Assembly: GCA_964420375.1 (NCBI GenBank)
Contig: CAYQTK010000041.1
Location: 1-28,168 of the forward strand
Length of the DNA stretch: 28,168 bases
DNA from: CAYQTK01 sp964420375
Lineage (GTDB): Bacteria > RBG-13-61-14 > DATKZS01
Reading direction: 5' to 3'
Both the position numbers and the translations under genes were made by a program. Shown here one piece after another: positions 15,521-24,027 of the stretch. The notes under the pieces were generated by a model. That model saw only the letters and a list, made by a program, of their open reading frames with translations, made no database searches and was not told where the DNA came from. How positions within the stretch are numbered: position 1 is the stretch's first letter; each line of letters begins with the position of its first letter.

Positions 15521-15570
15521 AATATCAGGAAAGAGGGGCCTCGTTGATTTAAAGGTTGTTGGAAACCGGT

Positions 15571-15592
15571 TGTAAAATGAAGTCGCTCGCAC
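15571..15592 (-). repeat. REP-like repeat, partial copy D1
   Basis: Ends in AGTCGCTCGCAC but the other stem arm is lost. The following ACGCAAATCTTTTTTGT recurs after copy D3, so a repeat plus flank has been duplicated. Confidence 0.5.
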
Positions 15593-15606
15593 GCAAATCT
15601 TTTTTG

Positions 15607-15629
15607 TCGCGACTGAAAGTCGCTCGCAC
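15607..15629 (-). repeat. REP-like hairpin repeat, copy D2
   Basis: Reads TCGCGACTGAAAGTCGC then TCGCAC on the + strand; the stem GCGACT/AGTCGC is intact with a one-base-longer loop. Confidence 0.75.
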
Positions 15630-15655
15630 GATTCATTTAAGCAGATGAATAATCA

Positions 15656-15677
15656 TCGCGAATGAAACCGCTCGCAC
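15656..15677 (-). repeat. REP-like repeat, copy D3, degenerate stem
   Basis: Reads TCGCGAATGAAACCGC then TCGCAC on the + strand. It is followed by GCAAATCTTTTTTGT as in copy D1, which marks a local tandem duplication of about 85 bp spacing. Confidence 0.6.
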
Positions 15678-15691
15678 GCAAATCTTTTTTG

Positions 15692-15736
15692 TTAGTTCCG
15701 GCAAGCCGGAACTAATGAAAGCGAAAGCAAGCTTTC
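15692..15736. repeat. Two adjacent near-loopless perfect palindromes
   Basis: At 15692-15715 the arm TTAGTTCCGGC pairs perfectly with GCCGGAACTAA around AA. At 15723-15736 GAAAGC pairs with GCTTTC around AA. Such strong paired hairpins in a repeat cluster may be a different REP-like family or a bidirectional terminator-like structure. Confidence 0.65.
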
Positions 15737-15869
15737 CTGTCTGCGTGCCTGTCTGCCCACCGGGGAGGCAATGACCACCAAACATGTCGCACACCCCTTG
15801 GCCGACCGCTTGTGGCTAATGTGCTAACGCTGTGTTACTATTTTATTATCGTTTCACAGGAGCGCGTTC

Positions 15870-16961
15870 ATGGAAACTCCGGAGCTGTTCAAGGCATATC
15901 CCGTTCTGGAGACATCCATTCCCTGGACCTCGCTGGGAACTTTTCCCACGCCGGTGGAGAAGCTGGAGTCTTTAGGAGCGAAGCTGGGTTGTGACAACCT
16001 GTGGGTAAAGCGTGACGACTTGAGCTCGGACAAGATGGGCGGCAACAAGGTGAGGCTCATGGAGTTTCTGCTCGCCCGCATGAAGGCTGACCGAAAGACT
16101 GTTGCCATATCTCCGGGTCCGCTCGGGTCGAACCAGATTATGGCGTCGGCCATATACGGCAGGCAACTCGGCGTGAAGATAGTAGGGGTATTCCTCGAAC
16201 AATGCCCCACCGACTACATGTGCCAACACATATTGATAGACCAATCCATGGGGGTCGAGTTCAACCACGTGAAAAGGCCCTACTTCATACCCTTCTCCAT
16301 CCTCTATCATTACCTTCGCAACACCGACTGGCGGAGAATGCGGCCGCCGTTTTACATCCCCTCCTTCGGCTCGTCCGCTACCTGCGCGCTCGGTTACTTA
16401 AACGCCATGTTCGAGCTCGACCGGCAGATAAAAAGCGGTGAGTCCCCCGAGCCGGACTATATCTTCGTGACGGCGGGCACGGGCGGCACCATGGCCGGCA
16501 TCGAACTCGGTAAAAGGCTTCTGGGCATGAAAAGCAAAGTTGTGGGAGTAAGGATCACCGAGTGGATCGCCTGCAACGAAAGGATCATCGCCAGTATTGT
16601 CAACCGCGCAGCCCGGCTTCTTCTAAAGTCGGGCGCAGACGTCCCGCAGATAAAGGCCAGGCCCGCGGAGATCGCCATGGTCCACGATTTCTTCGGAGGC
16701 GAGTACGCCAGGATCACCGACGAAGCGCTGGAGGCCAAGAAGCTTTGCAGCGACCTTGAAGACATGACCCTGGACACCACCTACACCGCCAAGACCATGG
16801 CCGCCATGATGGACTACATAAGCTCGCAAGGTCTCGAGGACAAGAACATCCTTTTCTGGCATACCTTCAACACCCTCGACCTGTCTCCCTTCCTGGACGA
16901 GAAGGCAACACCCCGGAACCTGCCGCCCTCCTTCCAGAAGTACTTCCAAAATCGCGGCTAA
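15870..16961 (+). CDS. PLP-dependent D-cysteine desulfhydrase/ACC deaminase-family enzyme
   Basis: Fold-type II PLP enzyme of 363 aa in the group of D-cysteine desulfhydrase and 1-aminocyclopropane-1-carboxylate deaminase. The PLP lysine is Lys60 in DKMGGNK, preceded by LWVKRDDLS. GPLGSNQ near 92 fits the substrate/phosphate region, and VTAGTGGTMAGIELG near 206-220 is the Gly-rich PLP-phosphate loop. The LFWHTFN end resembles the family C terminus. ATG at 15870 follows CAGGAG. It stands alone between a repeat cluster and a convergent xylA. Its last codons (Arg-Gly-stop) fall in a REP-like repeat from 16952, so the TAA is supplied by the repeat. D-Cys breakdown and ACC deamination cannot be told apart from sequence alone. 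Confidence 0.85.
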   Translation: METPELFKAYPVLETSIPWTSLGTFPTPVEKLESLGAKLGCDNLWVKRDDLSSDKMGGNKVRLMEFLLARMKADRKTVAISPGPLGSNQIMASAIYGRQLGVKIVGVFLEQCPTDYMCQHILIDQSMGVEFNHVKRPYFIPFSILYHYLRNTDWRRMRPPFYIPSFGSSATCALGYLNAMFELDRQIKSGESPEPDYIFVTAGTGGTMAGIELGKRLLGMKSKVVGVRITEWIACNERIIASIVNRAARLLLKSGADVPQIKARPAEIAMVHDFFGGEYARITDEALEAKKLCSDLEDMTLDTTYTAKTMAAMMDYISSQGLEDKNILFWHTFNTLDLSPFLDEKATPRNLPPSFQKYFQNRG

Positions 16962-16973
16962 AGCCGCTCGCAC
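16952..16973 (-). repeat. REP-like hairpin repeat, copy E, overlapping a stop codon
   Basis: Reads TCGCGGCTAAAGCCGC then TCGCAC on the + strand, with a perfect GCGGCT/AGCCGC stem. The TAA at 16959-16961 ends the PLP enzyme gene. With copy C this is the second gene ending in -Arg-Gly-stop inside the same repeat. Confidence 0.85.
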
Positions 16974-17099
16974 GTATAACATCGGTTTTTCCCAAGCTCA
17001 AAAAACCGTATCTCTGATGATGCAGAAGCTATATGATGTATTTGAAAACAACGTGATATCTTCGAGCGGCTTATCGGGCCGTGCAAAACAGGAGGATTC

Positions 17100-17121
17100 A
17101 TGCGAGCGGCTTAATCCGCGA
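17100..17121 (+). repeat. REP-like hairpin repeat, copy F
   Basis: Reads ATGCGAGCGGCTTAATCCGCGA in two blocks (ATGCGAGC, then GGCTTAATCCGCGA), an imperfect member in opposite orientation to copy E, just after the end of xylA. A fragment TTCGAGCGGCTTATC at 17061-17075 may be another relic. Confidence 0.6.
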
Positions 17122-17139
17122 AATATGCTCTTAAGCCCC

Positions 17140-18450
17140 CTACAGGTACTCGTTTATGATGTTCTCCAGCATCTCCTGCCGGCCGCTTTGTATCTCCGGC
17201 TCTCCGTGTTCGAGCACGTAGTTCTCGAGGTCTTTAAAGCTTGCCTTTCCTGACTCGATCTTATGTCCCAGCTCATTGTCCCAGCCCTGGTAGCGCTGCT
17301 TTTTGAAGTCCTCCAGCCTGCCGTCTTCTATAAGGCGGGCCGCGTTCTTGAGTCCGCGCGCAAAGGCGTCCATGCCGCCGATGTGGGCGTGGAACAGGTC
17401 CGCCGGGTCAATGGACTGGCGGCGGAGATGGGCGTCAAAGTTGAGTCCTCCCTTGTCGAAGCCGCCTGCCCGGAGGATGGTGTACATGGCCAGGGTAGTC
17501 TCCCGGATGTCGGTGGGGAACTGGTCGGTGTCCCATCCCGAAAGCAGGTCTCCCCGGTTGGCGTCCACCGATCCCAGCACGCCGTTTATGGCGCAGTACT
17601 CGAGCTCGTGCTGGAACTCGTGCATGGCCAGGGTGGCGTGGTTGGCCTCGATGTTGAGCTTGAAGTCGTTCTCCAGGCCATGCTTTACAAGAAACCCGTA
17701 GATAGCGGCTGCGTCAAAGTCGTACTGGTGCTTGGTGGGTTCTTTGGGTTTGGGCTCGATAAGAAGCTGTCCCTCGAAACCGAGTTCCTTCTTGTAATCC
17801 GCGGCCATGTGGAGCAACCGGGCCAGGTGGTCGAGCTCCCGCTTCATGTCGGTGTTCAAAAGGGTCTCGTAGCCTTCCCTGCCGCCCCAGAACACGTAGT
17901 TTTGTCCGCCCAGTGCATGGGTCAGTTCCATGGCCTTTTTCACTTGCGAGGCTGCATAAGCGAACACGTGCGGCGAGGGGTTGGTGGACGCGCCCGCCAT
18001 GAACCTGCGGTGGGAAAAGGCATTGGTCGTTCCCCACAAAAGCCGGACGCCGGTCTCGTCCTGGAGTTTCAGGGCGAGCTCGAGCATCTTGTCCAGCCGC
18101 CGGTTGGTCTCCGCCAGGTTGTCCGCTTCCGGTGAGATGTCCCGGTCGTGAAAGCACCAGAAGGGGACGCCGAGCTTGGAGAAGAACTCGAAAGCAGCGT
18201 GCATGGTGTGCGCGGCCTCCTCCATGGGGTCTGATGCATGGTGCCACTCCCGGATCATGGTCCCCGGACCGAACGGGTCGCCGCCGGTGGCCCGGAAGGT
18301 GTGCCAGTAACAGACCGCGAACCGAAGATGAGCGGCCATGCTCTTGCCCTGCACCTTCTCCTCCGGGTTGTAATGTTTGAACGCAAACGGGTTGTCCGAG
18401 CCCGGACCCTCGAACTCCACCTTGTTCACAAAAGAAAAAAACTCTTTCAT
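17140..18450 (-). CDS. xylA: Xylose isomerase (class II)
   Basis: Interconverts D-xylose and D-xylulose (and glucose/fructose) with two divalent metals, in the cytoplasm. The product has 436 aa from ATG 18450, the length of class II enzymes, which carry an N-terminal extension. Typical blocks are FWCFHDRDISPE with the catalytic His and Asp near 100, VFWGGREGYETLLNTD near 190, LLIEPKPKEPTKHQYDFD with the metal-binding Glu, NIEANHATLA with Glu and His ligands, and GSVDANRGDLLSGWDTDQFP with Asp ligands near 300-320. I chose ATG 18450, with GGGAGG upstream, over an open frame 15 codons longer. No xylulokinase or xylose transporter is in the window. Confidence 0.95.
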   Translation of the reverse strand: MKEFFSFVNKVEFEGPGSDNPFAFKHYNPEEKVQGKSMAAHLRFAVCYWHTFRATGGDPFGPGTMIREWHHASDPMEEAAHTMHAAFEFFSKLGVPFWCFHDRDISPEADNLAETNRRLDKMLELALKLQDETGVRLLWGTTNAFSHRRFMAGASTNPSPHVFAYAASQVKKAMELTHALGGQNYVFWGGREGYETLLNTDMKRELDHLARLLHMAADYKKELGFEGQLLIEPKPKEPTKHQYDFDAAAIYGFLVKHGLENDFKLNIEANHATLAMHEFQHELEYCAINGVLGSVDANRGDLLSGWDTDQFPTDIRETTLAMYTILRAGGFDKGGLNFDAHLRRQSIDPADLFHAHIGGMDAFARGLKNAARLIEDGRLEDFKKQRYQGWDNELGHKIESGKASFKDLENYVLEHGEPEIQSGRQEMLENIINEYL

Positions 18451-18478
18451 GCCAAGCCTCCCCAATAATCCTGCCTCT

Positions 18479-18507
18479 ATTGTAACCCGGAGCATGCACC
18501 AAAATAA
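18479..18507 (-). promoter_or_regulatory. Possible xylA promoter
   Basis: A clear -10 box TACAAT (18479-18484 on the - strand) lies 28 nt before the xylA ATG. The -35 side (TTATTT at 17 nt spacing) is weak. Confidence 0.4.
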
Positions 18508-18596
18508 AAGCGCCCTTTATACAACTCTTACTGAGGTGCGACAGAAGTTTCTGAGAGTAGAAAGCCGGGTTTAGACACACCTTTGCCAAGTGGGAT

Positions 18597-18623
18597 GATA
18601 AAAGAACCTGTAAGCGGGTTCTT
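18597..18623 (-). terminator. Terminator after the PIG-L deacetylase gene
   Basis: On the - strand AAGAACC and GGTTCTT pair perfectly around an 8-nt loop, and the RNA ends in TTTTATC. The T tract is short, so termination may be partial. It lies about 60 nt after the deacetylase stop codon. Confidence 0.6.
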
Positions 18624-18684
18624 GCTGCGTGCGGGCTTTGATTGCTTCTGTTTTGCCGGGCCGGAAACGGCTTCAAGCGGGTTT

Positions 18685-19488
18685 TTATTCCCCGCCGCGG
18701 GCCAGCTCAGCTACGGGCCCGCCGGCAAGCTCGTACCTGAACTCCTCGCCGTACTCGTATCCGGCTTTACCGCCTGTTTCGCTGTCATTGGCCTTGACGT
18801 AGATATCGAGCAGCGGCTTGTAATTGTTCCGGTCCAGGCCGGCAACCATCTCCTGCGGCGCTCCGCCGGCCTCCAAGCTCATCTTGAGCTCGTCAATGGT
18901 GAGCTTCATCTGCGAGTCGTGCGCGCACAGGGCCTCGATCTTCCGGTCGATGAAAGCGGTCGTATCCACCACCTTGTTGGCATGCACGGGATGCTTGGCA
19001 AAGAAGTACTGCTCTGCAGCGAGGTGGGTCTCGAGCCCTTCTTTTTTGTGTTCGGGATGGAAATGCGGGAAATGGGAGAAGCTCAGCGCTTCCACAGCAG
19101 CAAAGGCCACCTGCCGGTGGTCGGGGTGAGGCTCGAAAGGTGCCCAGGGGTCAAAGGTCATGATCGTCCTTGGTTTATACTGGCGGATGAGTCGTATGAA
19201 CTTCTCCCGGAGCTCGTTCAAGGGAACGTCGGAGAGCATACCGTCGGGATAGTCCAGAAAGACCACGTCCTTTTTGCCCAGGATTCGGGCGGCTTGCCGG
19301 GCCTCCTCCCGGCTTTGGGGAACAATGGTTTCCACGGAAAGCTCGAAGGTCCCCCGCGAGTTGTCGGTAACAATGACCTCGACCACCTCGCGTCCCTCCG
19401 ACGCCAGCCGGGCAACAGTGCCTCCAGCCAGGAACTCGGTGTCGTCGGCATGGGCCGCCAGGATGAGTACGCTCTGTTCAAGTGACAT
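18685..19488 (-). CDS. PIG-L/LmbE family deacetylase
   Basis: Zn-dependent N-deacetylase-like protein of 267 aa. The metal-binding start LILAAHADDTEFLAGG (residues 8-23) has the His-Asp-Asp set of the family, with Ala in place of the usual Pro of AHPDD. FEPHPDHRQVAFAAVEAL near 125 carries the third metal ligand His. The family removes acetyl groups from GlcNAc-type conjugates (GlcNAc-inositol, bacillithiol precursors and others); the true substrate is unknown. ATG at 19488 follows GGAGGA. It lies 39 nt after the M16 peptidase gene on the same strand and is probably the last gene of the lipoprotein-lpxB-M16-deacetylase unit. Confidence 0.88.
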   Translation of the reverse strand: MSLEQSVLILAAHADDTEFLAGGTVARLASEGREVVEVIVTDNSRGTFELSVETIVPQSREEARQAARILGKKDVVFLDYPDGMLSDVPLNELREKFIRLIRQYKPRTIMTFDPWAPFEPHPDHRQVAFAAVEALSFSHFPHFHPEHKKEGLETHLAAEQYFFAKHPVHANKVVDTTAFIDRKIEALCAHDSQMKLTIDELKMSLEAGGAPQEMVAGLDRNNYKPLLDIYVKANDSETGGKAGYEYGEEFRYELAGGPVAELARGGE

Positions 19489-19527
19489 AAATCCTCCTCC
19501 TTTCCGGCGGGCTTCCGGTTGGGAAGG

Positions 19528-22407
19528 CTACTTCAGCGAAACCCCCTCCGCGGGCCCGGCACCGGTGGCGGACGCCTGCGGACCGCAGGGATTGACTACC
19601 GCGGTTACCGGCGCGTCAAGCTTAAGGTACTTCTTCGCCGCTTTTTGCACGTCGCGCGCGGACACGGACCCGATCTTTTGCGGGTACCGCTCGGAAGCCC
19701 GGTAGCCCAGTCCGTAAAGTTCGTCCAAGGCGTAATGGAGCGCCTGGTTGGAGTAACGCTGAAGCCGGATTTCAAAGTCTCCGATGAGAACCTTTTGCGC
19801 GCGGGACAGCTCCGCTGCGGAAACCGGCAGCTCGCGGACCTTGCGGAGCTCCTTGATTATGCCTTCCCGGGCCTGCTCTTCCTTGTTGGGGGCAGTGCCT
19901 ATGTAAACGCCGAAGTAGCCGGGCTCGAGCCCTTCCTGGCTGAACGCAGTGACAGCATAGGCCAGGCTTTGCTTTCCGCGCAGCTCGGTGAAGAGTCTTC
20001 CCGACATTCCGGAGAGGACGGAGTCGAGGACCTCGACGGGGTAGCGGTCGGCAGAGGTCACCTCGGTCCCCTGGAAGCCGATGATCAGGTTGGCCTGGTT
20101 CACGTCCTTGCACATGGACGCCTCCCGCGGAGACTCGGGCGGAGGCTCCACCGGCACCGGCTCCGGGGAATACGGCTCGGCAACCCAGTCTTTGAAAAGC
20201 CTTTCCATGTCTTCTTTTACCTGCGCGGCTTCCACGTCGCCGACCACCGCTATGACCATGTTGCCGGGCACTGCAAAGTTCTGGTAGTAGTTTAAGAGGT
20301 CTTGCCTGCTGATCGACTTCACGCTCTGCTCGTCTCCTTTTATGTCCATGCCGTAAGGGTGTTCATGGAAAAGCTCGGAGCGAAAGAGCTTGAATGCCAA
20401 AACTTGGGGCTTGTCCTTGTCACTCTTGATGCCGGAGATGGTTATGCTCCGCTTGCGCTCCACTTCTTCCTCCGGGAAGGTGGGATAACGGATGACTTCC
20501 CCGAACACGGGAAGGCTCGAGCGGAAAAACATGCTGGGGACCTCGAGGGTCACTCCCACGGTGTTACGGCCGGAAAAGCCTTCCAGGCTGCCTGCGCGGG
20601 CCTCGATCATGGAATGGATATCGGACGCGTCATAGTGGATTGTGCCTTCGGTAATGGTCTCGGCTATGAAGTTGTTGATCCCGTTATTATCGGGGTTCTC
20701 CCGGCGCAACCCGCCGTCGAAAGCAGCCCGCACCGACACCAGGGGAACGGTGCGGTTTTCCCGCACAATAAGCCGGATGCCGTTTTCCAGGTCGTACTTT
20801 ACCGGGGCGGTGGCTGTTTCTCCTTCGCCTGCTATGTCCGCTTCTTTCTCTTTTCGGGGGACCTCGGGAGGCTCGATGGGATCGGGCTCGGCAAGGCCGC
20901 CTTTCTGATAGGACGCGTCCCACTCTTTCACCTTCTGCACGATCTCTTCCACGTCACTTCCGTTAAAGAGCTTTGCAGAGGAGTTGCCGGAGGGGTCGCC
21001 GATGTTATGGTCCGGAAAGATGCCGGCCACTGTAAGGTTCTCGCCTTTAATGTACTTGTTGACAACTTCCCTTACGTCTTCGGCGGTCACCTTGCTTACC
21101 GCTTCCAGGTACTCCTTCTCGAAGTCGAGGTCGTTGCTCAAAGTATAGAAGAAGCCGGTCCTGCGTCCCTGTCCCTGCACTGTCTCCCGGGAGTAGATGG
21201 CCTCTGTCTCCAGGGTGAGCTTGGCTTTTTCAAGCTCCCATTTTTCCACCGGCTCGTGTTTTAAAAGGTAGAGCTGCTTTAAGATCATGCTTACGGCCTC
21301 GGGAGCCTTGCTTTCGTTCAGGTTGGCCCCCACCAGGAGCATGCCGGCGTTGCGGGGAGTGTAGGCGTAGGCCCATATCTTGTTCACCAGGCCGCGCTCC
21401 GTCCGAATGCGGTAAAGCAGCCGCGAGCTCTCTCCCCCGCCCAAAAGCACGGACAGAACGTCCAGGGCGGGCGTGTCCTCGTCAGTGAACTCGGAAATGT
21501 GGAAGCCCAGGTACATGTAGCTCTCGGAGACGTCTTCCCTGAAGATGCTGCTGCGGGTGGAGTCCTGCTCCGGCTCCTGCTCGGAGCGGGGTCGCTCGGA
21601 CATGTCGGGGGCCTTCCGGGAAGGGGCCTCGCCGAAGTATTGCTCCGCCTGCTCCAGAATGCGGTCCGCTTGTACGTCGCCCGTTATCACCACCGTCATG
21701 TTGGGAGCGGTGTAGTAGCGCTCGTAGAAAGCAAACAGGTCGTCCCTGTCAAAGTCCCTTACGGTCTTTTCATACCCTATTACCGGCCTTCCATAGGGAT
21801 GTACATGGTAAGCCTCTGCAAAGCAGTACTTGAAGGCACGCGATAAGGGATTGTCTTTGCTCCTGCGGATTTCTTCCAGCACAACCTCCCGCTCGCGGTC
21901 AAGCTCTTCGCCGTCAAACGCGGGATGCAGCACCAGGTCGGAGAGTATCTCCACGGCGTCCGCAGAGAACCGGCTTGCAAGTGTCACGTAGTACACTGTC
22001 TGGTCATAGCTGGTAAAGGCGTTCAGGTCGCCGCCCAGCTTCTCCACGTCGCGGGCTGTCTCGCCCACGCCGCGTTTTTCCGTTCCCTTGAACATCATGT
22101 GTTCGATAAGGTGCGCTATGCCTGCTTCCTCTTCCTTTTCATCCGCAGAGCCGGCCTTGACCCACACCTGCACCGAGGTCACGGGAGCGCCATATGACTC
22201 CTGCACCACTACCGTCAATCCATTATCCAGAACTTTCTTCACTTTTTGTGGACTTCCTTTCCGCGCCTCGGCGGGCTCGGGGACCTCGGTCACCGAATGC
22301 TTGCTCAGGGCCTGCTCGAACTTTTTCATGAGCTCAGCGCATCCCAGCGTAGAGACCGCCAGGAACATGCACGCCGCCATTATCGCTGCCGGAGCTTTTC
22401 GCTTCAT
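19528..22407 (-). CDS. Two-domain M16 family zinc peptidase lipoprotein
   Basis: Processing-peptidase/pitrilysin-like protein of 959 aa with a lipoprotein signal (Cys23 in STLGC). The first M16 repeat (about 55-480) has the inverted zinc motif HLIEH at residues 99-103 and the downstream Glu helix REREVVLEEIRRSKDNP; this half should be catalytic. After a linker (about 490-525) the second repeat (about 530-940) keeps the fold (ENGIRLIVRENRTVPLVSVRAAF) but lacks HxxEH, as is usual for the non-catalytic half of a two-domain M16 clam shell. It likely degrades or processes peptides in the periplasm. ATG at 22407 with AAAGGA. It lies 50 nt after lpxB, so envelope context fits. Confidence 0.93.
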   Translation of the reverse strand: MKRKAPAAIMAACMFLAVSTLGCAELMKKFEQALSKHSVTEVPEPAEARKGSPQKVKKVLDNGLTVVVQESYGAPVTSVQVWVKAGSADEKEEEAGIAHLIEHMMFKGTEKRGVGETARDVEKLGGDLNAFTSYDQTVYYVTLASRFSADAVEILSDLVLHPAFDGEELDREREVVLEEIRRSKDNPLSRAFKYCFAEAYHVHPYGRPVIGYEKTVRDFDRDDLFAFYERYYTAPNMTVVITGDVQADRILEQAEQYFGEAPSRKAPDMSERPRSEQEPEQDSTRSSIFREDVSESYMYLGFHISEFTDEDTPALDVLSVLLGGGESSRLLYRIRTERGLVNKIWAYAYTPRNAGMLLVGANLNESKAPEAVSMILKQLYLLKHEPVEKWELEKAKLTLETEAIYSRETVQGQGRRTGFFYTLSNDLDFEKEYLEAVSKVTAEDVREVVNKYIKGENLTVAGIFPDHNIGDPSGNSSAKLFNGSDVEEIVQKVKEWDASYQKGGLAEPDPIEPPEVPRKEKEADIAGEGETATAPVKYDLENGIRLIVRENRTVPLVSVRAAFDGGLRRENPDNNGINNFIAETITEGTIHYDASDIHSMIEARAGSLEGFSGRNTVGVTLEVPSMFFRSSLPVFGEVIRYPTFPEEEVERKRSITISGIKSDKDKPQVLAFKLFRSELFHEHPYGMDIKGDEQSVKSISRQDLLNYYQNFAVPGNMVIAVVGDVEAAQVKEDMERLFKDWVAEPYSPEPVPVEPPPESPREASMCKDVNQANLIIGFQGTEVTSADRYPVEVLDSVLSGMSGRLFTELRGKQSLAYAVTAFSQEGLEPGYFGVYIGTAPNKEEQAREGIIKELRKVRELPVSAAELSRAQKVLIGDFEIRLQRYSNQALHYALDELYGLGYRASERYPQKIGSVSARDVQKAAKKYLKLDAPVTAVVNPCGPQASATGAGPAEGVSLK

Positions 22408-22457
22408 CTCTTCTTCCTTTCAGTAAAACCTTGCCGACATCCGGCGGACATCAGTTG

Positions 22458-23609
22458 TTACTCCCACACCCGCCGGTACAGCGCCCGGGCTGCGCGGCCG
22501 GATGCGCCGCCGGGACCGAGCGATTCTTTTACCAACCGGAGCTCCTTTTTTATTGTCGCCATTCTTTCCGGAGATTCAAGAAGAAGGGCGGCTTCGCGGG
22601 CCAGGTTGTCACCCTTCATTTCTTTTTGCAACAGCTCAGGCACGACCTCTTTCCCCGCGATCACGTTGGGAAGGGCCACGTGTTGAATCCTGATCATCCT
22701 CCGGGTCAGTGCATAGGACAGCCGTGATACCGCGCCTGCCACTACCATGGGTTTCTCCATGACAGCGGTCTCCAGGGTGGCGGTGCCGCTGGCCACCAAG
22801 GCCAGGTCCGAAGCTCCCAGAACGTCGTATGTCCTCTCTCCGACCATACGGACAAGACCGGCGGACGCGCCCAGAAGCGACCTTATCATGTCCTCGGCAA
22901 GCCCGGGCGCCCGAGCCAGCAAAAAGGCAACATTAGCTCCCGAGCGGGAAAGCTCAAAAACCGCATCAGCCATGGCCGGAAGATACCTTTTGATCTCCGC
23001 GGTCCGGCTTCCCGGCAGAAGGGCGATAACCCGCTCCGCGGTCTCTACGCCGAACTCCTTTTTAAGCTCCTCCCGCGGCAGTGAGGCTTTCACCGTCTCC
23101 AGCAAGGGATGTCCCACGAACTCGACGTCCATGCCGGCATTTTTGTAGAGAGGCTCTTCAAAGTCGAACAGAACCAGCATGGCGTCCGCCCGGCGGACGA
23201 TCTTTTTGATCCTGCCCGGCCGCCAGGCCCATACCTGCGGGCTTATGTAGTAGATGACCCGGGTTTCCGGGCTTATCTTTTTGATCTTTCCGGCAAGTAA
23301 GATGTTGAAGTCGGGCATGTCCAGAAGGAGTGCTGCCGCGGGCGGTCTATGCTTTATCTCTTTGATGAGTGCTCGGTAGGCGGAGATATAGGTCCCGGCC
23401 TGGGGAAGAATCTCGGTTACTCCTACTACTGCCGCCTGGGAAAAGTCGAGAAAGAGCTCGCATCCGGCCTGCCTGAGCCGCGCTCCGCCCAGGCCGAAAG
23501 CATCGACTTCGGGCTTGAGCTTCACAAGCTCGCCCAACAGAGCAGCGGCATGGGCGTCCGCTGAAGCCTCACCCGCAACTATGAGCAGTCGGTTTTCGTA
23601 AAGCGACAT
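22458..23609 (-). CDS. lpxB: Lipid-A-disaccharide synthase
   Basis: Condenses UDP-2,3-diacylglucosamine with lipid X to make the lipid A disaccharide, a peripheral inner-membrane step of lipopolysaccharide synthesis. The product has 383 aa, the usual length for this GT19 family. Marks include IVAGEASADAHAAALL at residues 10-25 (family GExSGD-like), GLGGARLRQAGCELF, PDFNILLAGKIKK, YYISPQVWAWRPGRIKKI near 140-157, the nearby FDFEEPLY and VEFVGHPLLE, IALLPGSRTAEIKRYLP near 205, and SGTATLETAVMEKPMVV near 270-286. It starts 4 nt after the small lipoprotein stop, suggesting coupled translation. Its presence shows a Gram-negative, lipid A-making host. Confidence 0.97.
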   Translation of the reverse strand: MSLYENRLLIVAGEASADAHAAALLGELVKLKPEVDAFGLGGARLRQAGCELFLDFSQAAVVGVTEILPQAGTYISAYRALIKEIKHRPPAAALLLDMPDFNILLAGKIKKISPETRVIYYISPQVWAWRPGRIKKIVRRADAMLVLFDFEEPLYKNAGMDVEFVGHPLLETVKASLPREELKKEFGVETAERVIALLPGSRTAEIKRYLPAMADAVFELSRSGANVAFLLARAPGLAEDMIRSLLGASAGLVRMVGERTYDVLGASDLALVASGTATLETAVMEKPMVVAGAVSRLSYALTRRMIRIQHVALPNVIAGKEVVPELLQKEMKGDNLAREAALLLESPERMATIKKELRLVKESLGPGGASGRAARALYRRVWE

Positions 23610-23613
23610 CCGA

Positions 23614-24027
23614 TCAGTAGGGCGGTCCGGATAGAAACCAGGCGCCTTCCTTCAGCACCCACTTCTGGGAAAAGGTGCTCCTCTGAAGCGTGACAGAAGG
23701 AGACATGATGTAGCTTCTTTTTACATCCACCAGCGCCATCTCTCCGGACGGACCCATCTTGATGCTCATGATCCGGAAGTCGTCCAGGGTGTATCCGCGC
23801 CGGAGCTGCTCGGTAGCTGCGAGGAAGTCGCCGCGCTTCGCCGGCACAACGTAGCGGGAGGCCTTGTCAAAATCGCGCCAGAAAAAACACTCGTTGTAGT
23901 CGTTGATGGCCTCCCGCAAGGTCTGCTTCCGCTCGTAAACGTCCTTTTTCTTATCAGGACATCCCGCCCCCAAAAGCACACCCGCCAAAACAGCCAGGAT
24001 CAGCGTCTTCGTAACCCGTTCTTTCAT
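23614..24027 (-). CDS. Small lipoprotein of unknown function
   Basis: Protein of 137 aa with a clear lipoprotein signal (lipobox LGAGC, Cys23) followed by a basic linker. The rest is about 100 aa with a helical first part (REAINDYNECFFWRDFDKAS) and then beta-like strands with alternating hydrophobics (MALVDVKRSYIMSPSVTLQRS, SQKWVLKEGAWFLSG). This pattern resembles small NTF2-like/DUF4864-type lipoproteins, but I cannot name a family with confidence. It is the first gene of the lpxB unit and ends 4 nt before lpxB, so a role in the cell envelope is plausible. GGAGGAG precedes the ATG. Confidence 0.8.
   Translation of the reverse strand: MKERVTKTLILAVLAGVLLGAGCPDKKKDVYERKQTLREAINDYNECFFWRDFDKASRYVVPAKRGDFLAATEQLRRGYTLDDFRIMSIKMGPSGEMALVDVKRSYIMSPSVTLQRSTFSQKWVLKEGAWFLSGPPY

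Noticed and set aside
20302..21264. + strand open frame (320 codons) opposite the M16 peptidase gene
   Set aside because: Antisense shadow of a clear M16 protein; His/Val/Gly-rich composition without any domain.
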